Source: Megaustenia siamemsis
Lineage: Eukaryota; Mollusca; Gastropoda; Stylommatophora; Ariophantidae
Direction of reading: 5' to 3'
Length of the DNA: 64,000 nucleotides
Assembly: GCA_032433765.1 (NCBI GenBank)
Contig: JAVIAB010000025.1
Span: forward strand, 32,838,115 to 32,902,114
Each line of letters begins with the position of its first letter. The first letter of the stretch is position 1. Below are positions 53,927 through 63,862 of this stretch, piece after piece. The notes below the pieces were generated by a model. The model did not search any database. It was given only the letters and a program-made list of their open reading frames with translations, and had not been told where the DNA came from. The position numbers and the translations under genes are program-made.

Positions 53927-54479
53927 GGTTCTGACCTCGCTCTTTTCTAAACTTCAATGTTAAAGAGTGGAGAGTAGTCTTATTTTGTTTTGGTTGTTTC
54001 ATTACTATTTAGCTATGTAGGATCAATTTTATTTACTTACAAATCTGTGCGTGTGTTTGTTCCTGCGAAGGCCTAGTGAGCCGAAACGTCGTTCAAATTT
54101 GTGTCGTCTATCAATCGCGTAAAGCTTTTACCATACCATTTTTGTATATGTTTTATTCTATTCTCCCTCACTTCGCATTTGTATGCATTCATTTGCATTT
54201 CTTTGCCTTAACCCTCCCCCCCCCCCAACCACCAACACCCCGAAGGGTAGTCTTGACTGTTTTTGTTTCAGAGATAGAGCATAGCCATGTATAGATTTAC
54301 TGTGTATACTTTTACCAAGGCCAAACTTTATCTCAGAGATAAAAGACCGTGCTTTAACTTTACATTAGTAAGTCTATAGTTGGATGTGAGCCAAAACATG
54401 GCTTTCTATAGAAGTAAGCCTGAGAGCTGAAAGAGACATGCCTTTACTTGCATTACATATTCAACTGATTCAACCGTAA
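53927..54479. other. Upstream of hotdog gene; repeat scraps
   Basis: 53985-54060 resembles 11560-11620 (TTTATTTACTTACA.ATCTGTG). A C-tract lies at 54219-54228. No TATA box or other promoter element can be assigned with confidence. Confidence 0.35.
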
Positions 54480-56790
54480 CTGATATACAACAAATCTGAT
54501 GAGAGAAAAGGGAAGGCCCATCTTGCCCGCTACATTGAACAGACTGTCCAAAGAAATGAGGCTGTAAGAATCAGTGTTCACAGTGTGACAATCAACACAC
54601 AACACTTAAAAGCTCACACAAAACTGCTCCTGGTCCAGATGGTGTTCGGTATGATGAAATATGCGATTTAGCTGACGACGACTTAAAACAACTGGCCAAA
54701 GAGTTTAATGCCAGCATTCAGAGTGGCCACATAGCTATTTACTACCGCAACCGAAGCCAAACACGGGCCATTCTCAGATCAGTGCCTACAGAATCATCAC
54801 GATGCAGAACACTGCGGGCAAGCTGCTGGAGAAAATAGTTGCCCGTGTCCTCACCTGTCACCTTGAACAGAAACACGCATTCCCACCCACACTCGAAGGT
54901 AATAGATATAACAAAGAGACATGGCTGAGTTTGGCAGTCTTCGCCTTTGACGTCTTCGAAGGCTTCCACAGACGAGAGGAGACATGTGCTGCTGCTATAG
55001 ATCTGGAGGATGCATATAACAGGGTACCATTTGAATACCTCATGTATGCTCCTGAAACTGGCGGTGAACCCCTTCCTCATTAGATGGACCGCTGCAGCAC
55101 TTTTTCAAAGGAAGGTGATACTCAGATGTGGAAGTTGGTCTTCCGAGCCAACAACCATTTGTCCAGGGATGTCACAAGGCTCACCATTGTCACCAGTTCT
55201 ATTTAACGTGTACACAATAACGATCACGGAACAACAGCTGGATGGGAGGGGAATAACTATGACTTTTGCTGATGATATTCTGGTATATCGACAGGGAAGA
55301 GACAGACGGGGAATCGCCTCCACAATGCAAGACGAACTCGATCGCATTTCTTCCTGGTGTGGGGTTTCAGGTGCCTTGGTTAATCCTAATAAAGCATCCG
55401 TTTCATGGTTCTCCCTTAACAATCATATCGTTAATACGGACACACCGGTAATATGAATTGGAGCTGATAAGGTGACCAGAGACAAGTTGATGACATATCT
55501 CGGAGTTAAGTTTGATCGCAGCCTGTGTTGACCACGTTGATCATGTGATAACAAAATCATGAAGGCCATGGCAACTGGCAACATCGAGCAGAGACTACTT
55601 ACTCTTCTGTTCCAGGAATTAGTCCTAGCACCAATCGAGTATACCCTGGCAATTCTTACTGTCAGTACGACTCAAATTGACAGGCTGGAGAAAATACAGA
55701 ATGAGGCCATGCGCATTATCTTGGGGTGCACGAGGGACACTCCCTGTGTAGCAATGAGGTATCTTCTTGACTTTCCAACCATGGATGGCAGAATCAAGAT
55801 CTGGAAGGAACGAGCATACCTGAAGATTAGTACAGATAAAGAGCATCCATTGCACCACAAGCTCAACACAGGGAAATATGCCAGGCTAAAAAGGTACGTC
55901 ATTCAATTGGATATTCTCGTGTATTGTCACACTCGACAGGAAATGTAAGGAACAAAACTCAGTCGTGGTCAATGCGGAAGTCAACGGTCTCATCTGCGAT
56001 AACACCGATGAGAAAGATGATGTCATCTATACAGACGGATCTGTAAGACAACACCAAAGAAGTGCATGGGCATTTACAGCACGCTCGGCAAGCAGAATAG
56101 TCAAAGGAGACAGTGGTGCATACGTCATGACCACGAGTAGCGCGACGATGGAGGTGATGGCAGTGACTAAGGCATTAAAATGGTTAGAGCCACAGGACTA
56201 CACCCACGCATGTATACTGAGTGATTCGATGAGCATGATACGAAAAGTGGAGGCAGGCTCTGTACGCATGCAATGGGTAGAGTCATTGCAGAAGTCAAAA
56301 ATACGTAAGGTCACCTTTGTCTATGTCCCTGGGAATGCGGGAGTACGGGAAAATGAATGAGCGGACAGGTTGGCTAGCTGCGCTGTCGTTAAGGACAGTC
56401 AACCAATGGATCGGGCGGACATCATCAGTGCCCTCCGAGATGTGGGACGGGCACAGGACTTCGACAACCACAAATCCACGTCACTTCTTCGGATGAAAGA
56501 GATGGGAGTTAAGATGGGCACAGCCAGAAATGAGAAACTTAGTGGCCGTGTAAGAAGACTTATCAACCAACACAGAACTGGAGTCGTCAGTCGCTGGACA
56601 CTGAGGGAATTACTGAGGAAGGGATCTGAGCACCTATGGGCATGTTCGGAGTGCAATAATGATGACCCGCAAATAACTCAATTCAACTATAGAAGTTTGG
56701 TTATGTAATTGCGATCACTCGACTAAAGCAATACACCTCTTCGTCATCCGCCCTTAAAAGGACGTTAAGTGTATGTGTTGTTGTTTGCAG
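54480..56790 (+). pseudogene. Decayed LINE-F: reverse transcriptase and RNase H
   Basis: Non-LTR retrotransposon of the RNase-H-bearing (I/jockey-like) type. RT motifs in order: APGPDGVRYDE (54640), AAAIDLEDAYNRVPFEY (motif A, 54990), GMSQGSPLSPVLFNVY (B, 55170), TFADDILVY (C, 55262), then a thumb with APIEYTLAIL. RNase H follows: IYTDGSV (56030), TMEVMAVTKAL (56150), ILSDSMSMI (56215), VPGNAGVRENE then a stop (56325). The usual His of the last motif is Asn. Frameshifts occur near 55060 and stops near 55456, 55530, 55950 and 56358, so it is inactive. The 3' end CCCTTAAAAGGACGTTAAGT is shared with 23280. No 5' endonuclease part was identified. Confidence 0.88.
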
Positions 56791-56796
56791 TAGAGC

Positions 56797-57440
56797 TGAT
56801 TATAGAGGATATCATATTGCTCTTGGTGGTTAACGTCATTCTACCCACAACCACCCCTGCTCGGACAGATAAAAACGTCACGTCAGGCTAGTTTGTGGGA
56901 TTTTCCAGGGTTTTCCTTTCAGCGTTACATCTATAGATGGTTAGAGGTAGCAGGGGACAAAGCACAGACTGATAACGACTCATAGAAGACTGTTGACATT
57001 AGGATTAGTGAACCAGAGCTGATCATGATGTAATCCACTTCCTAAGCGAGTATGTCAGCGGAGATCGAATAAACAATGAAAAACAAATGTATTGTAAGCC
57101 TAATCAGTTAAGTTGGGCCAAAAATTGCAGCTTCAAACCGTGGCACTGCGCAATATACTCCAACTTATCGAACTTTTATAAGATTTAAATTATTGCGATA
57201 CTACCAGTGCCGTTAGACGGTACACACGGCTGGTAGAGTCTACCGCCATTTGGCTCGACCAGAGTCGAGCTGTTCGATTATAGAGATTCACAGCCAATTG
57301 CAGATTTTCTGCGGGATGAGAGGAAATGTCCTGAAAACCACAAAATAGCGTGACGTTTTCATCATTGCGAGCAGGGGTGGTTGTAAGTAGAGTGAAGACA
57401 GCCGTCTATATCTCCTATAATTGATAACATCACGCTAGCT
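56797..57440. mobile_element. Second inverted-repeat element, about 640 bp
   Basis: The arm near 56805-56925 (ACAACCACCCCTGCTCG, AAAACGTCACG, TTTGTGG) is matched in reverse complement at 57330-57435 (CGAGCAGGGGTGGTTGT, CGTGACGTTTT). The interior is comparatively GC-rich and includes a short perfect hairpin GCTCGAC-CAGA-GTCGAGC at 57252-57269. No coding sequence recognised. Confidence 0.65.
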
Positions 57441-57664
57441 AGTAGGGTTTTCCGGTTTTATTTTATGTCCGTCGGCGTTAGTACAGTTTTGGTTGGTTGT
57501 GATTTATGCCTGCCAGCCTTGCCTCTTTTGTTAGAATTGTTCATTGTTTCTCAAGGTATCCTCTTTTCCTCTGACCTGATGTTTCCCATTTGAGAGTTGC
57601 TTAGTAATTTTCTAGTCGTTTTTCCCCCCTAATCCATATCAGATGCCCATCTTATTTTCATAAA
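57441..57664 (-). mobile_element. LINE-D-like scrap
   Basis: 57510-57640 matches 15240-15350 (TGCCTGYCARCCTTGCCTCT, TTTTGTTAGA). Confidence 0.5.
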
Positions 57665-57918
57665 AGTAAGTAAAGTACCCCTTCACGCCAAGTGGCGTAG
57701 GGAATTTGATGTTAATGACCATACATTTTACAGATCTTCGGCACATGATTTTTGGGGTAATGTGGTCGGTATTACGCCCATGCCGCTTTACTATCCCAGA
57801 AAAAAAAAACCGGTACCCATTAAAGGCTGGGTACCGGAAGTCGTCGGTTGGGATCGAACCCTACCTCTTCTCCTTTGTAGTCCAGTTCACTAGCCCCTAA
57901 GCTATCAATCACGGTCAT
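57665..57918 (-). mobile_element. SINE-1 copy
   Basis: AAGTAAAGTACCCCTTCACG through body to head (GGGTTCGATCCC on minus at about 57860, CTCAGTGGTTAG region degraded). Confidence 0.82.
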
Positions 57919-57977
57919 TGGCTCAACATTAATCCTATTCTGGTGTAAGGTCAACGAGGTCTTTACCCGGTTATCTT

Positions 57978-58682
57978 CGTGCACAAGTACCATGCCTGCT
58001 GACGTAGTGATCATGTCTCTCCACAACTTTCGATCACGACAGTTATTTTATCATTTCTGTTATTGACCTTCTGCCAAGCTATTCTCTTAAGCTGTCTCTT
58101 CGTCCTTCAAGTTTCCCAGTTGTTACAATATATTCCAGTTGTTCTTTTCTCATTACATGGTCAAAATATGATGATTGTTTCTTCCTAATATTGAAAATTA
58201 GCTCTCTTTTTGCTTTGACCTCTTTCAGAACGTTTTCATTACTCTTCTTAGCTGTCCTTGGTATTCTCAACATTCTTCTGTAAAACCACATTTCTACAGA
58301 CTCCAGTGATTTTCTTGTCTGTTGTCCTATTGTCCATGATTCACATCCATTTGTTAAGACTGGCTCTACATAACATTTAAGAACTCTTTTTCTTGTTTCT
58401 ATTGTCAAAAATGGATTGCATAGTATCTTCCTCATTTTTTGGAAAGCTGCTTTTGCCTGAACCATTCTGCATCTCACCCCTTTTGTACATCTACCGTCTG
58501 AGGTTAACAAAGTTCCCAAATATTTAAATTCATTTACCTGTTTTAATATTGTTCCACTTGTCTTTATTTTGCACTGATGTGATGTCTTTTTCTTTGTTGT
58601 TACCATTACCTCTGTCTTTTTGCTATTAAGGCTGAGTCCTTTATTTTGAAGACAGAACATAGAGCAGAAATTATAACTCTGC
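57978..58682 (-). mobile_element. LINE-B copy, longest reading frame
   Basis: A 201-codon minus frame: GLSLNSKKTEVMVTTKKKTS, LKQVNEFKYLGTLLTSDGRC, RVLKCYVEPVLTNGCESWTI, RRMLRIPRTAKKSNENVLKE, YFDHVMRKEQLEY. This covers the end of the RT fingers/palm to the tail. Best-preserved LINE-B in the window, though 5' truncated. Confidence 0.82.
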
Positions 58683-58734
58683 ATGTCAGTTCACTTGAAG
58701 ATCTTGCTTTGTACTTAAGCCCTTAAAACTTCCT

Positions 58735-59140
58735 ATCAGTATGGCGGATAGGTGACAGGAACCACAGAGGCTCAGTCTAAAAAGTGTTCATTGTTGCAGT
58801 TTCCTCATATTCTAAGTCTGGTTTGCTGCCGGAGCTACTGAGTTTAGTGCTCTGTGCACACTGTGTTTTTCATCCAGATTGTGTTTCGATATTCTGATTG
58901 CTTATGATGAATAATAATATCGTATGATGAAAGACAGCTCAGGTGCGTTTACTTTTGCTGCTGCTTGGCCTTGTGTCTTTTGCCGTGTGCTGTAGCTGCT
59001 ATGATGGGGACTACAGCTGCCTTTCTTTGTTTGGATCCTTCAATGAGATGAGTTTTAATCTGGATGATTCCACTGACATGGGAGGTTAGGCAATTATGGA
59101 TTTTACTTTGTTGGCAGTGATACTGCGATCTTCGACTAAC
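58735..59140 (+). repeat. Dispersed repeat R
   Basis: Longest copy of the repeat also at 1507 and (reversed) 34076. Class unknown. Confidence 0.55.
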
Positions 59141-59478
59141 CATTACTATAACTTAAGCCAACAGTTGAGTCCTTTCTATTTGTTGTTCTTCTATGAGTTT
59201 ATTTTGGTCTTCCTTGTTTTATTTTGCCACCCAGTGCCAATATGATGACCTGGTGCAGGAAGTCTTCTTTTGTTCATTATGATCGATGTACTTCCAGCAC
59301 CTTCTCCACATATACCCCCTGATGCATATTCTTGTTTGGTTTCCTCTCTTATTCTCTCATTTAGTGTAAAATCTTTCTAATTTATATTAAAGCATCTTCG
59401 AAGATTTCGCACTTTTAGCAATTTAGAACAAATCTGAATTTAATTAAATATCTGACATCTATTGGTTTGTTGTAAATT
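59141..59478. other. No gene seen
   Basis: Unassigned, perhaps LINE scraps. Confidence 0.35.
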
Positions 59479-59800
59479 GTTTTTTTTTTTCGTTCGCCAA
59501 CTTTTACCTCTGTCGAAGTCCCTAGAGACTAGGAACTGAATTTTGCGTGTTAATCCATTTTTCCCTGGCAGCATAGGGGTCCCTCACAGCACAGGCAGAT
59601 AACTCCGACTTCGGAGGTATTCATATTTTTTACGTCCATGAGTAATTGACGTTACAAGCCGGGCCTCGCTGCTGAGACCAGGGGTGGTTGCCGCAGAGAG
59701 AAATCATAAATAAAAATTCCAACCGGTGTAGCCGGGATTTGAACTCACAACCTCTCTGTCTCGAGGCCGGCAGCTTGACTCGAGACCAACCAGCCCACCC
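59479..59800 (-). mobile_element. SINE-2 copy, full length
   Basis: 3' end at left (TTCGTTCGCCAACTTTTACC on +), head at right (reverse of GGCTGGTTGGTCTCGAGTCA). Confidence 0.85.
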
Positions 59801-60179
59801 GTAAACTGTTTATATCTCACTTAAACTATACAGCAAAAATCTGTTCAGTTTTGTATTTCTAGCCGTTCATTTTTCTTCTTTTTTTTCCCCCTAAGATAAC
59901 TCGTGGTCTGGTTAATTGGGAAAATAAAAAAAAAACAATGATTATAATAACTAAAGAACAAAGATTGCAACAGTTTGAAATAATAAACAAAGCAAACACT
60001 CATTGAACTTCACTTGTATTCTTTCTTAAGATCATAACAAGACAAGGTTAATAAAGTAACAACCTGCAAACATCCAACTTGCTGTATGTATTTTAATTAA
60101 GTCAAAGAACATCACATCTACAACATAAATAGCTAACCCAATTTCAACCGTGAATGATAATTACGTAATGGTTATAGAA
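59801..60179. other. AT-rich gap, no gene
   Basis: Nothing recognised. Confidence 0.4.
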
Positions 60180-60310
60180 GGAAAGCTCAGTGGTTAGTAA
60201 ACTGGACTACTATGGACAAGAGGTCAGGTTTAATCCTGATCGACAGCTACCAGGTTCACACAGGCTTAAATGGGTACCAGATTTTTTTTTCTGAAAAAAG
60301 GAAAGCAGAT
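60180..60310 (+). mobile_element. Diverged SINE-1 head
   Basis: AAAGCTCAGTGGTTAGTAAA (box A) and CAGGTTTAATCCTGATC (box B) with the GGGTACCAGATTTTTT body start. Closest sequence in the window to the 79-bp array unit. Confidence 0.65.
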
Positions 60311-60595
60311 GCAATTTTTTCTGCTGAGGTGACCATTACAAAGTCTGCCAAAGTGTACATGACAATATCCTGACAGCTCACAAAACAAACTATAACCACT
60401 ATAAATTTCACCTACGTAGGCAACATACCAATAAACTTGTAACATATGTACATATAACTGACAAGACTCTGAGGCTAAAATAAAAAAAAGAATAAGAACA
60501 ACCTGATGAAACAACAAGTATTTAAATATGCACTCAAAGTACATACATATTAAACAACAGAAGAAATACATTTTAATTAAAAGTGACTGTATAAA
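60311..60595. other. No gene seen
   Basis: Unassigned. Confidence 0.35.
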
Positions 60596-60609
60596 TGTGT
60601 ACCAGATCA

Positions 60610-60895
60610 TCATGTGCCATACCGGTTGGTATAGGTGATCTTTCCCTCCACAATCTTCTATCTACAGTGCATTGTATCAGTTCTGTTGTTGTCTGTTTTC
60701 CATGCCATGACACCAAACTATCCAGTATTTTCTCTCTTTGTCGTCCGCGATCTCTCTTTCCTTTTATTTTGCCAGTTGTAACCAAGTATTCCAACTTTCC
60801 TCTTCTCATGATGTGCCCAAAAAATGTTGATTGCTTCTTTCTGATGTTTTTTAAGAGCTCCCTTTTTGTGTTGGCCTCTTTGAGAACCTCCTCAT
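60610..60895 (-). mobile_element. LINE-B2 3' end with 14-bp duplication
   Basis: Minus-strand frame NEEVLKEANTKRELLKNIRK, STFFGHIMRRGKLEYLVTTG. Perfect flanking repeat TGTGTACCAGATCA at 60596-60609 and 60896-60909. Confidence 0.9.
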
Positions 60896-60909
60896 TGTGT
60901 ACCAGATCA

Positions 60910-61083
60910 CGTTTTGATTTTAGCAAGATTAAATTTATATGTTCACGAATCAAATATGTGGTACCTATTAATATCTGTTACAAGGTATACAAGAAAAAAT
61001 TCAACAAAATGTACATACTATGTAAAATTTAATATAAACTACATACATGGAGAAATTTAACACATGATGAGTTAGTTCCTGTG
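60910..61083. other. Unassigned
   Basis: Nothing recognised. Confidence 0.35.
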
Positions 61084-61350
61084 TGTTAGCGGGGCCTCGT
61101 TATGAGGGAAGTAAAGTACAGTGACACTGTGACCTTCCAGGCATGTCGTAAGAGGCGACTAAGGAGGTTGATCGATGGCTTGACAAGCTGTCATTGTAAA
61201 AAGTATTGTTATGGAAACAGCGCCATATATTTTAGAGCAGTGATCTCTGCAATATGTGCCATTTTGGCACGCAAGGTTTCTGTTTTTGAGATTGTGGTTC
61301 TGCCCTATATGCCATCTTTGGCTCGAAAGGACAATAGATAGATAGATAGA
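61084..61350 (+). mobile_element. SINE-T copy, longest
   Basis: Starts near CAGTGACACTGTGACCTTCC, includes GTCGTAAGAGGCGACTAAGG, and ends TTTGGCTCGAAAGGACAATA plus GATA repeats. Confidence 0.72.
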
Positions 61351-61562
61351 GTTAGTTCCTCTTAGGCCAAAGATGACACATAAGGCAGAAATCATAGCAC
61401 TCGGTGTCAATTTTCACTAAGAATAATGAGACTTTTAAAACACAACTTTGTGGTGTATTTGAACACATTTTAAAAATCTGTACATTTTGCAGTCAGAATC
61501 TGCTAAATTTGTTTAAAAAGTGTTTTGAAGTGGTTATTTTTACAATGTAGGGTTAGTTTTCT

Positions 61563-61995
61563 CATGTATGGATACTTTACTATGTCTTATTCCATGTATG
61601 AATACTTTACTATGTCTTATTCCATGTATGAATACTTTACTATGTCTTATTACATGTATGAATACTTTACTATGTCTTATTACATGTATGGATACTTTAC
61701 TATGTCTTATTCCATGTATGAATACTTTACTATGTCTTATTCCATGTATGAATACTTTACTATGTCTTATTCCATGTATGAATACTTTACTATGTCTTAT
61801 TCCATGTATGAATACTTTACTATGTCTTATTCCATGTATGAATACTTTACTATGTCTTATTCCATGTATGAATACTTTACTATGTCTTATTCCATGTATG
61901 AATACTTTACTATGTCTTATTACATGTATGAATACTTTACTATGTCTTATTACATGTATGAATACTTTACTATGTCTTATTCCATGTATGGACAT
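61563..61995. repeat. 30-bp minisatellite, about 14 copies
   Basis: The unit is ATGTATGAATACTTTACTAT + GTCTTATTCC, with only T/A (TTCC/TTAC) and A/G variants. Highly homogeneous. Confidence 0.97.
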
Positions 61996-62038
61996 TTGTT
62001 GGGATAATGAGTAATTAGCTTGGCCTATATGTGCTTTG

Positions 62039-62295
62039 GGGAGCCATGATAGCTCAGTGGTTAGTGAACTGGACTACAAAGGACAAGAGGTAGGGTTCGA
62101 TCCCAACCGATGGCTTCCGTGTTCACCCAGCCTTTAATGGGTACCGGATTTTTTTCTGGGAAAGTAAAGCGGCATGTGCGCAATACTTACCACATTACCC
62201 CAAAAATCATGTGCCGAAGGTCTGTAAAATTTATGGTCACTAACACCATATTCCCTATACGCCACTTGGCAGGACGGGGGTACTTTACTTTTTTT
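62039..62295 (+). mobile_element. SINE-1 copy with 13-bp duplication, next to NDUFS3 3' end
   Basis: Head GGGAGCCATGATAGCTCAGT, box B GGGTTCGATCCC, full body, T-rich end. TATATGTGCTTTG flanks it at 62026-62038 and 62296-62308. Lies about 100 bp downstream of the NDUFS3 stop, antisense to that gene. Confidence 0.92.
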
Positions 62296-62397
62296 TATAT
62301 GTGCTTTGAGTGATATGAAAATGCTCTTCTTTCACCAGGTTATTTACACATTTTCTAACATAGTTACTCTCTAATTTATAAGTTTAACAATGTGCAG

Positions 62398-62556
62398 TTA
62401 TGGCTTCTTCTCATCAGGTTTAGGGGCTTCCTCCCCGCTAGTCACTCTGTAAGCAGGAAACGTTTCCCAGGGTGTACTTATTTCAAATTTGCGGAACTCT
62501 TGGGTCAACTCCAATGGCTCCACAACCACTCGCCTGACATCATCATCATAGCGGAC
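62398..62556 (-). CDS. NDUFS3: NDUFS3 (complex I 30-kDa subunit), last exon
   Basis: NDUFS3 is a core hydrophilic subunit of mitochondrial NADH:ubiquinone oxidoreductase, in the peripheral arm near the quinone site. This exon encodes its C-terminal 52 residues: [52 protein letters not shown], then TAA at 62398-62400. RYDD, the EFRKF block and the SPW/TPWE-FP motif are family hallmarks. The acceptor is TCTTAAAG|GTC (62557/62556), phase 0. It joins SGFVE of the upstream exon to VRYDD, giving the expected FVEVRYDD. No canonical poly(A) signal was found between the stop and the downstream SINE. Confidence 0.95.
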   Translation of the reverse strand, partial: VRYDDDVRRVVVEPLELTQEFRKFEISTPWETFPAYRVTSGEEAPKPDEKKP

Positions 62557-62884
62557 CTTTAAGATTTAGACATTTAGATTTAGATATCAACTTAATATCC
62601 AGTTGTTTCTATTAAATGATTCATTACAATACTTATGGTATTATAATAGAAATTAGTTACATGTTTATGTTTCATAACAATGCTTTGGTGAGATTAATTA
62701 TAATATTTAATCATAACTAACTATATGTAATTATGTGGAGAATGTACAGATTAATATATCATATAATTGCTAATATCACTATGGAAATTGAGCACTTATA
62801 TCATAATGATGCTAATGTTAACGCAGACATATGGACAGAGCATGTGATTTATGCTAGGTCTGGTGCACTTATCTTTTAGATTCA
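62557..62884 (-). other. NDUFS3 last intron, 3' part
   Basis: AT-rich, no other feature. The polypyrimidine tract before the acceptor is weak. Confidence 0.6.
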
Positions 62885-63300
62885 AGAAACCTATCTCAAC
62901 AAAGGCTGACAGTGGGAAGTCCTCACTCAAACCTAACTCAACAAAGGTTGACAGTGGGAAGTCCTCACTCAAACCTATCTCAACAAAGTCTGACAGTGGG
63001 AAGTCCTCACTAAAACCTACCTCAACAAAGCCTGACAGTGGGAAGTCCTCACTCAAACCTACCTCAACAAAGCCTGACAGTGGGAAGTCCTCACTAAAAC
63101 CTACCTCAACAAAGCCTGACAGTGGGAAGTCCTCACTAAAACCTACCTCAACAAAGCCTGACAGTGGGAAGTCCTCACTCAAACCTACCTCAACAAAGCC
63201 TGACAGTGGGAAGTCCTCACTCAAACCTACCTCAACAAAACCTGACAGTGGGAAGTCCTCACTAAAACCTACCTCAACAAAGCCTGACAGTGGGAAGTCC
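62885..63300 (-). repeat. 42-bp array built from the NDUFS3 exon-intron border
   Basis: Ten tandem copies (authentic exon end plus nine). On the minus strand each unit is GACTTCCCACTGTCAGGCTT + TGTTGAG (27 bp, exonic, DFPLSGFVE) followed by GTAGGTTTTAGTGAG or GTAGGTTTGAGTGAG (15 bp, intronic). Seven borders keep GAG|GTAGGT. The three farthest into the intron read GAG|ATAGGT, GAG|TTAGGT and GAG|ATAGGT. The frame is open throughout. Confidence 0.97.
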
Positions 63301-63392
63301 TTCCTCAACGGGTGACCCTCAAACCCATAGTCAGTCAGGATGCGCCTCAAGTCTGGGTGATCAGCAAAAAATACTCCAAACAAATCCCAGAT
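63273..63392 (-). CDS. NDUFS3: NDUFS3, penultimate exon
   Basis: Exactly 40 codons: [40 protein letters not shown]. This is the most conserved stretch of the 30-kDa subunit ([33 protein letters not shown]). The acceptor is TTGTGTCAACAG|ATCTGG (63393/63392). The first donor is GAG|GTAGGT at 63273/63272. The exon's last 27 bp are the template of the tandem array that follows, so the true exon end is ambiguous among seven equivalent donors; the first one gives the family-standard protein. Earlier exons (N-terminal about 170 residues) lie right of the window. Confidence 0.95.
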
Positions 63393-63522
63393 CTGTTGAC
63401 ACAATTATGGGAATTATTTTAATAAAAACAAATATTTATAAATACAGAGGTAATTATGGCAATTATGTTGGATTAAAACCATCTAAATGCCACTAGCTAA
63501 AGGAAAGATAAAAAATGTTATT
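63393..63522 (-). other. NDUFS3 upstream intron
   Basis: AT-rich intron sequence beyond the acceptor. Confidence 0.6.
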
Positions 63523-63862
63523 TTAGGAGGACTCGGAAGCCTAGCTAGGAAAACAACTCGACTAGGCTGCCAACGTTTAGACAACCTGTGTCCGATTCTT
63601 GCTGGAAGAAGTGTGAATTGTACTCATGGTTGGGGAAAAAAAAAAATAACCCCGTGGTTGACCCAGCCGCTGGCAAAAATGGGTACCAGGGTATAGTACT
63701 CTGGGAAGGTGAGGAATCATCATGATTCCTCGCATCATGAGTTTCAATGCTTGAAGCGACACTAACCAGAAGTCTCCAAATACCTCTGGATAGGCGGCCA
63801 AGCACATATGGGTGAAAACTCGCGTGCTAAGATGACAATTCAAGTCTCGTACTTTACCTTTC
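63523..63862 (+). mobile_element. SINE-3 copy in NDUFS3 intron
   Basis: Head AGGAGGACTCGGAAGCCTAG, box B-like GTCCGATTCTTGC, body with GGGTACCAGGGTATAGTAC, tail TACTTTACCTTTC. Confidence 0.75.

Noticed and set aside
55105..55422. Minus-strand frame of 105 codons
   Set aside because: Shadow of the RT coding sequence of LINE-F on the plus strand.
61525..62014. Frames reading MYEYFTMSYS repeats
   Set aside because: 30-bp array translation.
62040..62110. tRNA gene with A and B boxes
   Set aside because: No acceptor stem closure or anticodon arm of a functional tRNA; it is the head of SINE-1, repeated elsewhere in the window with a common body.
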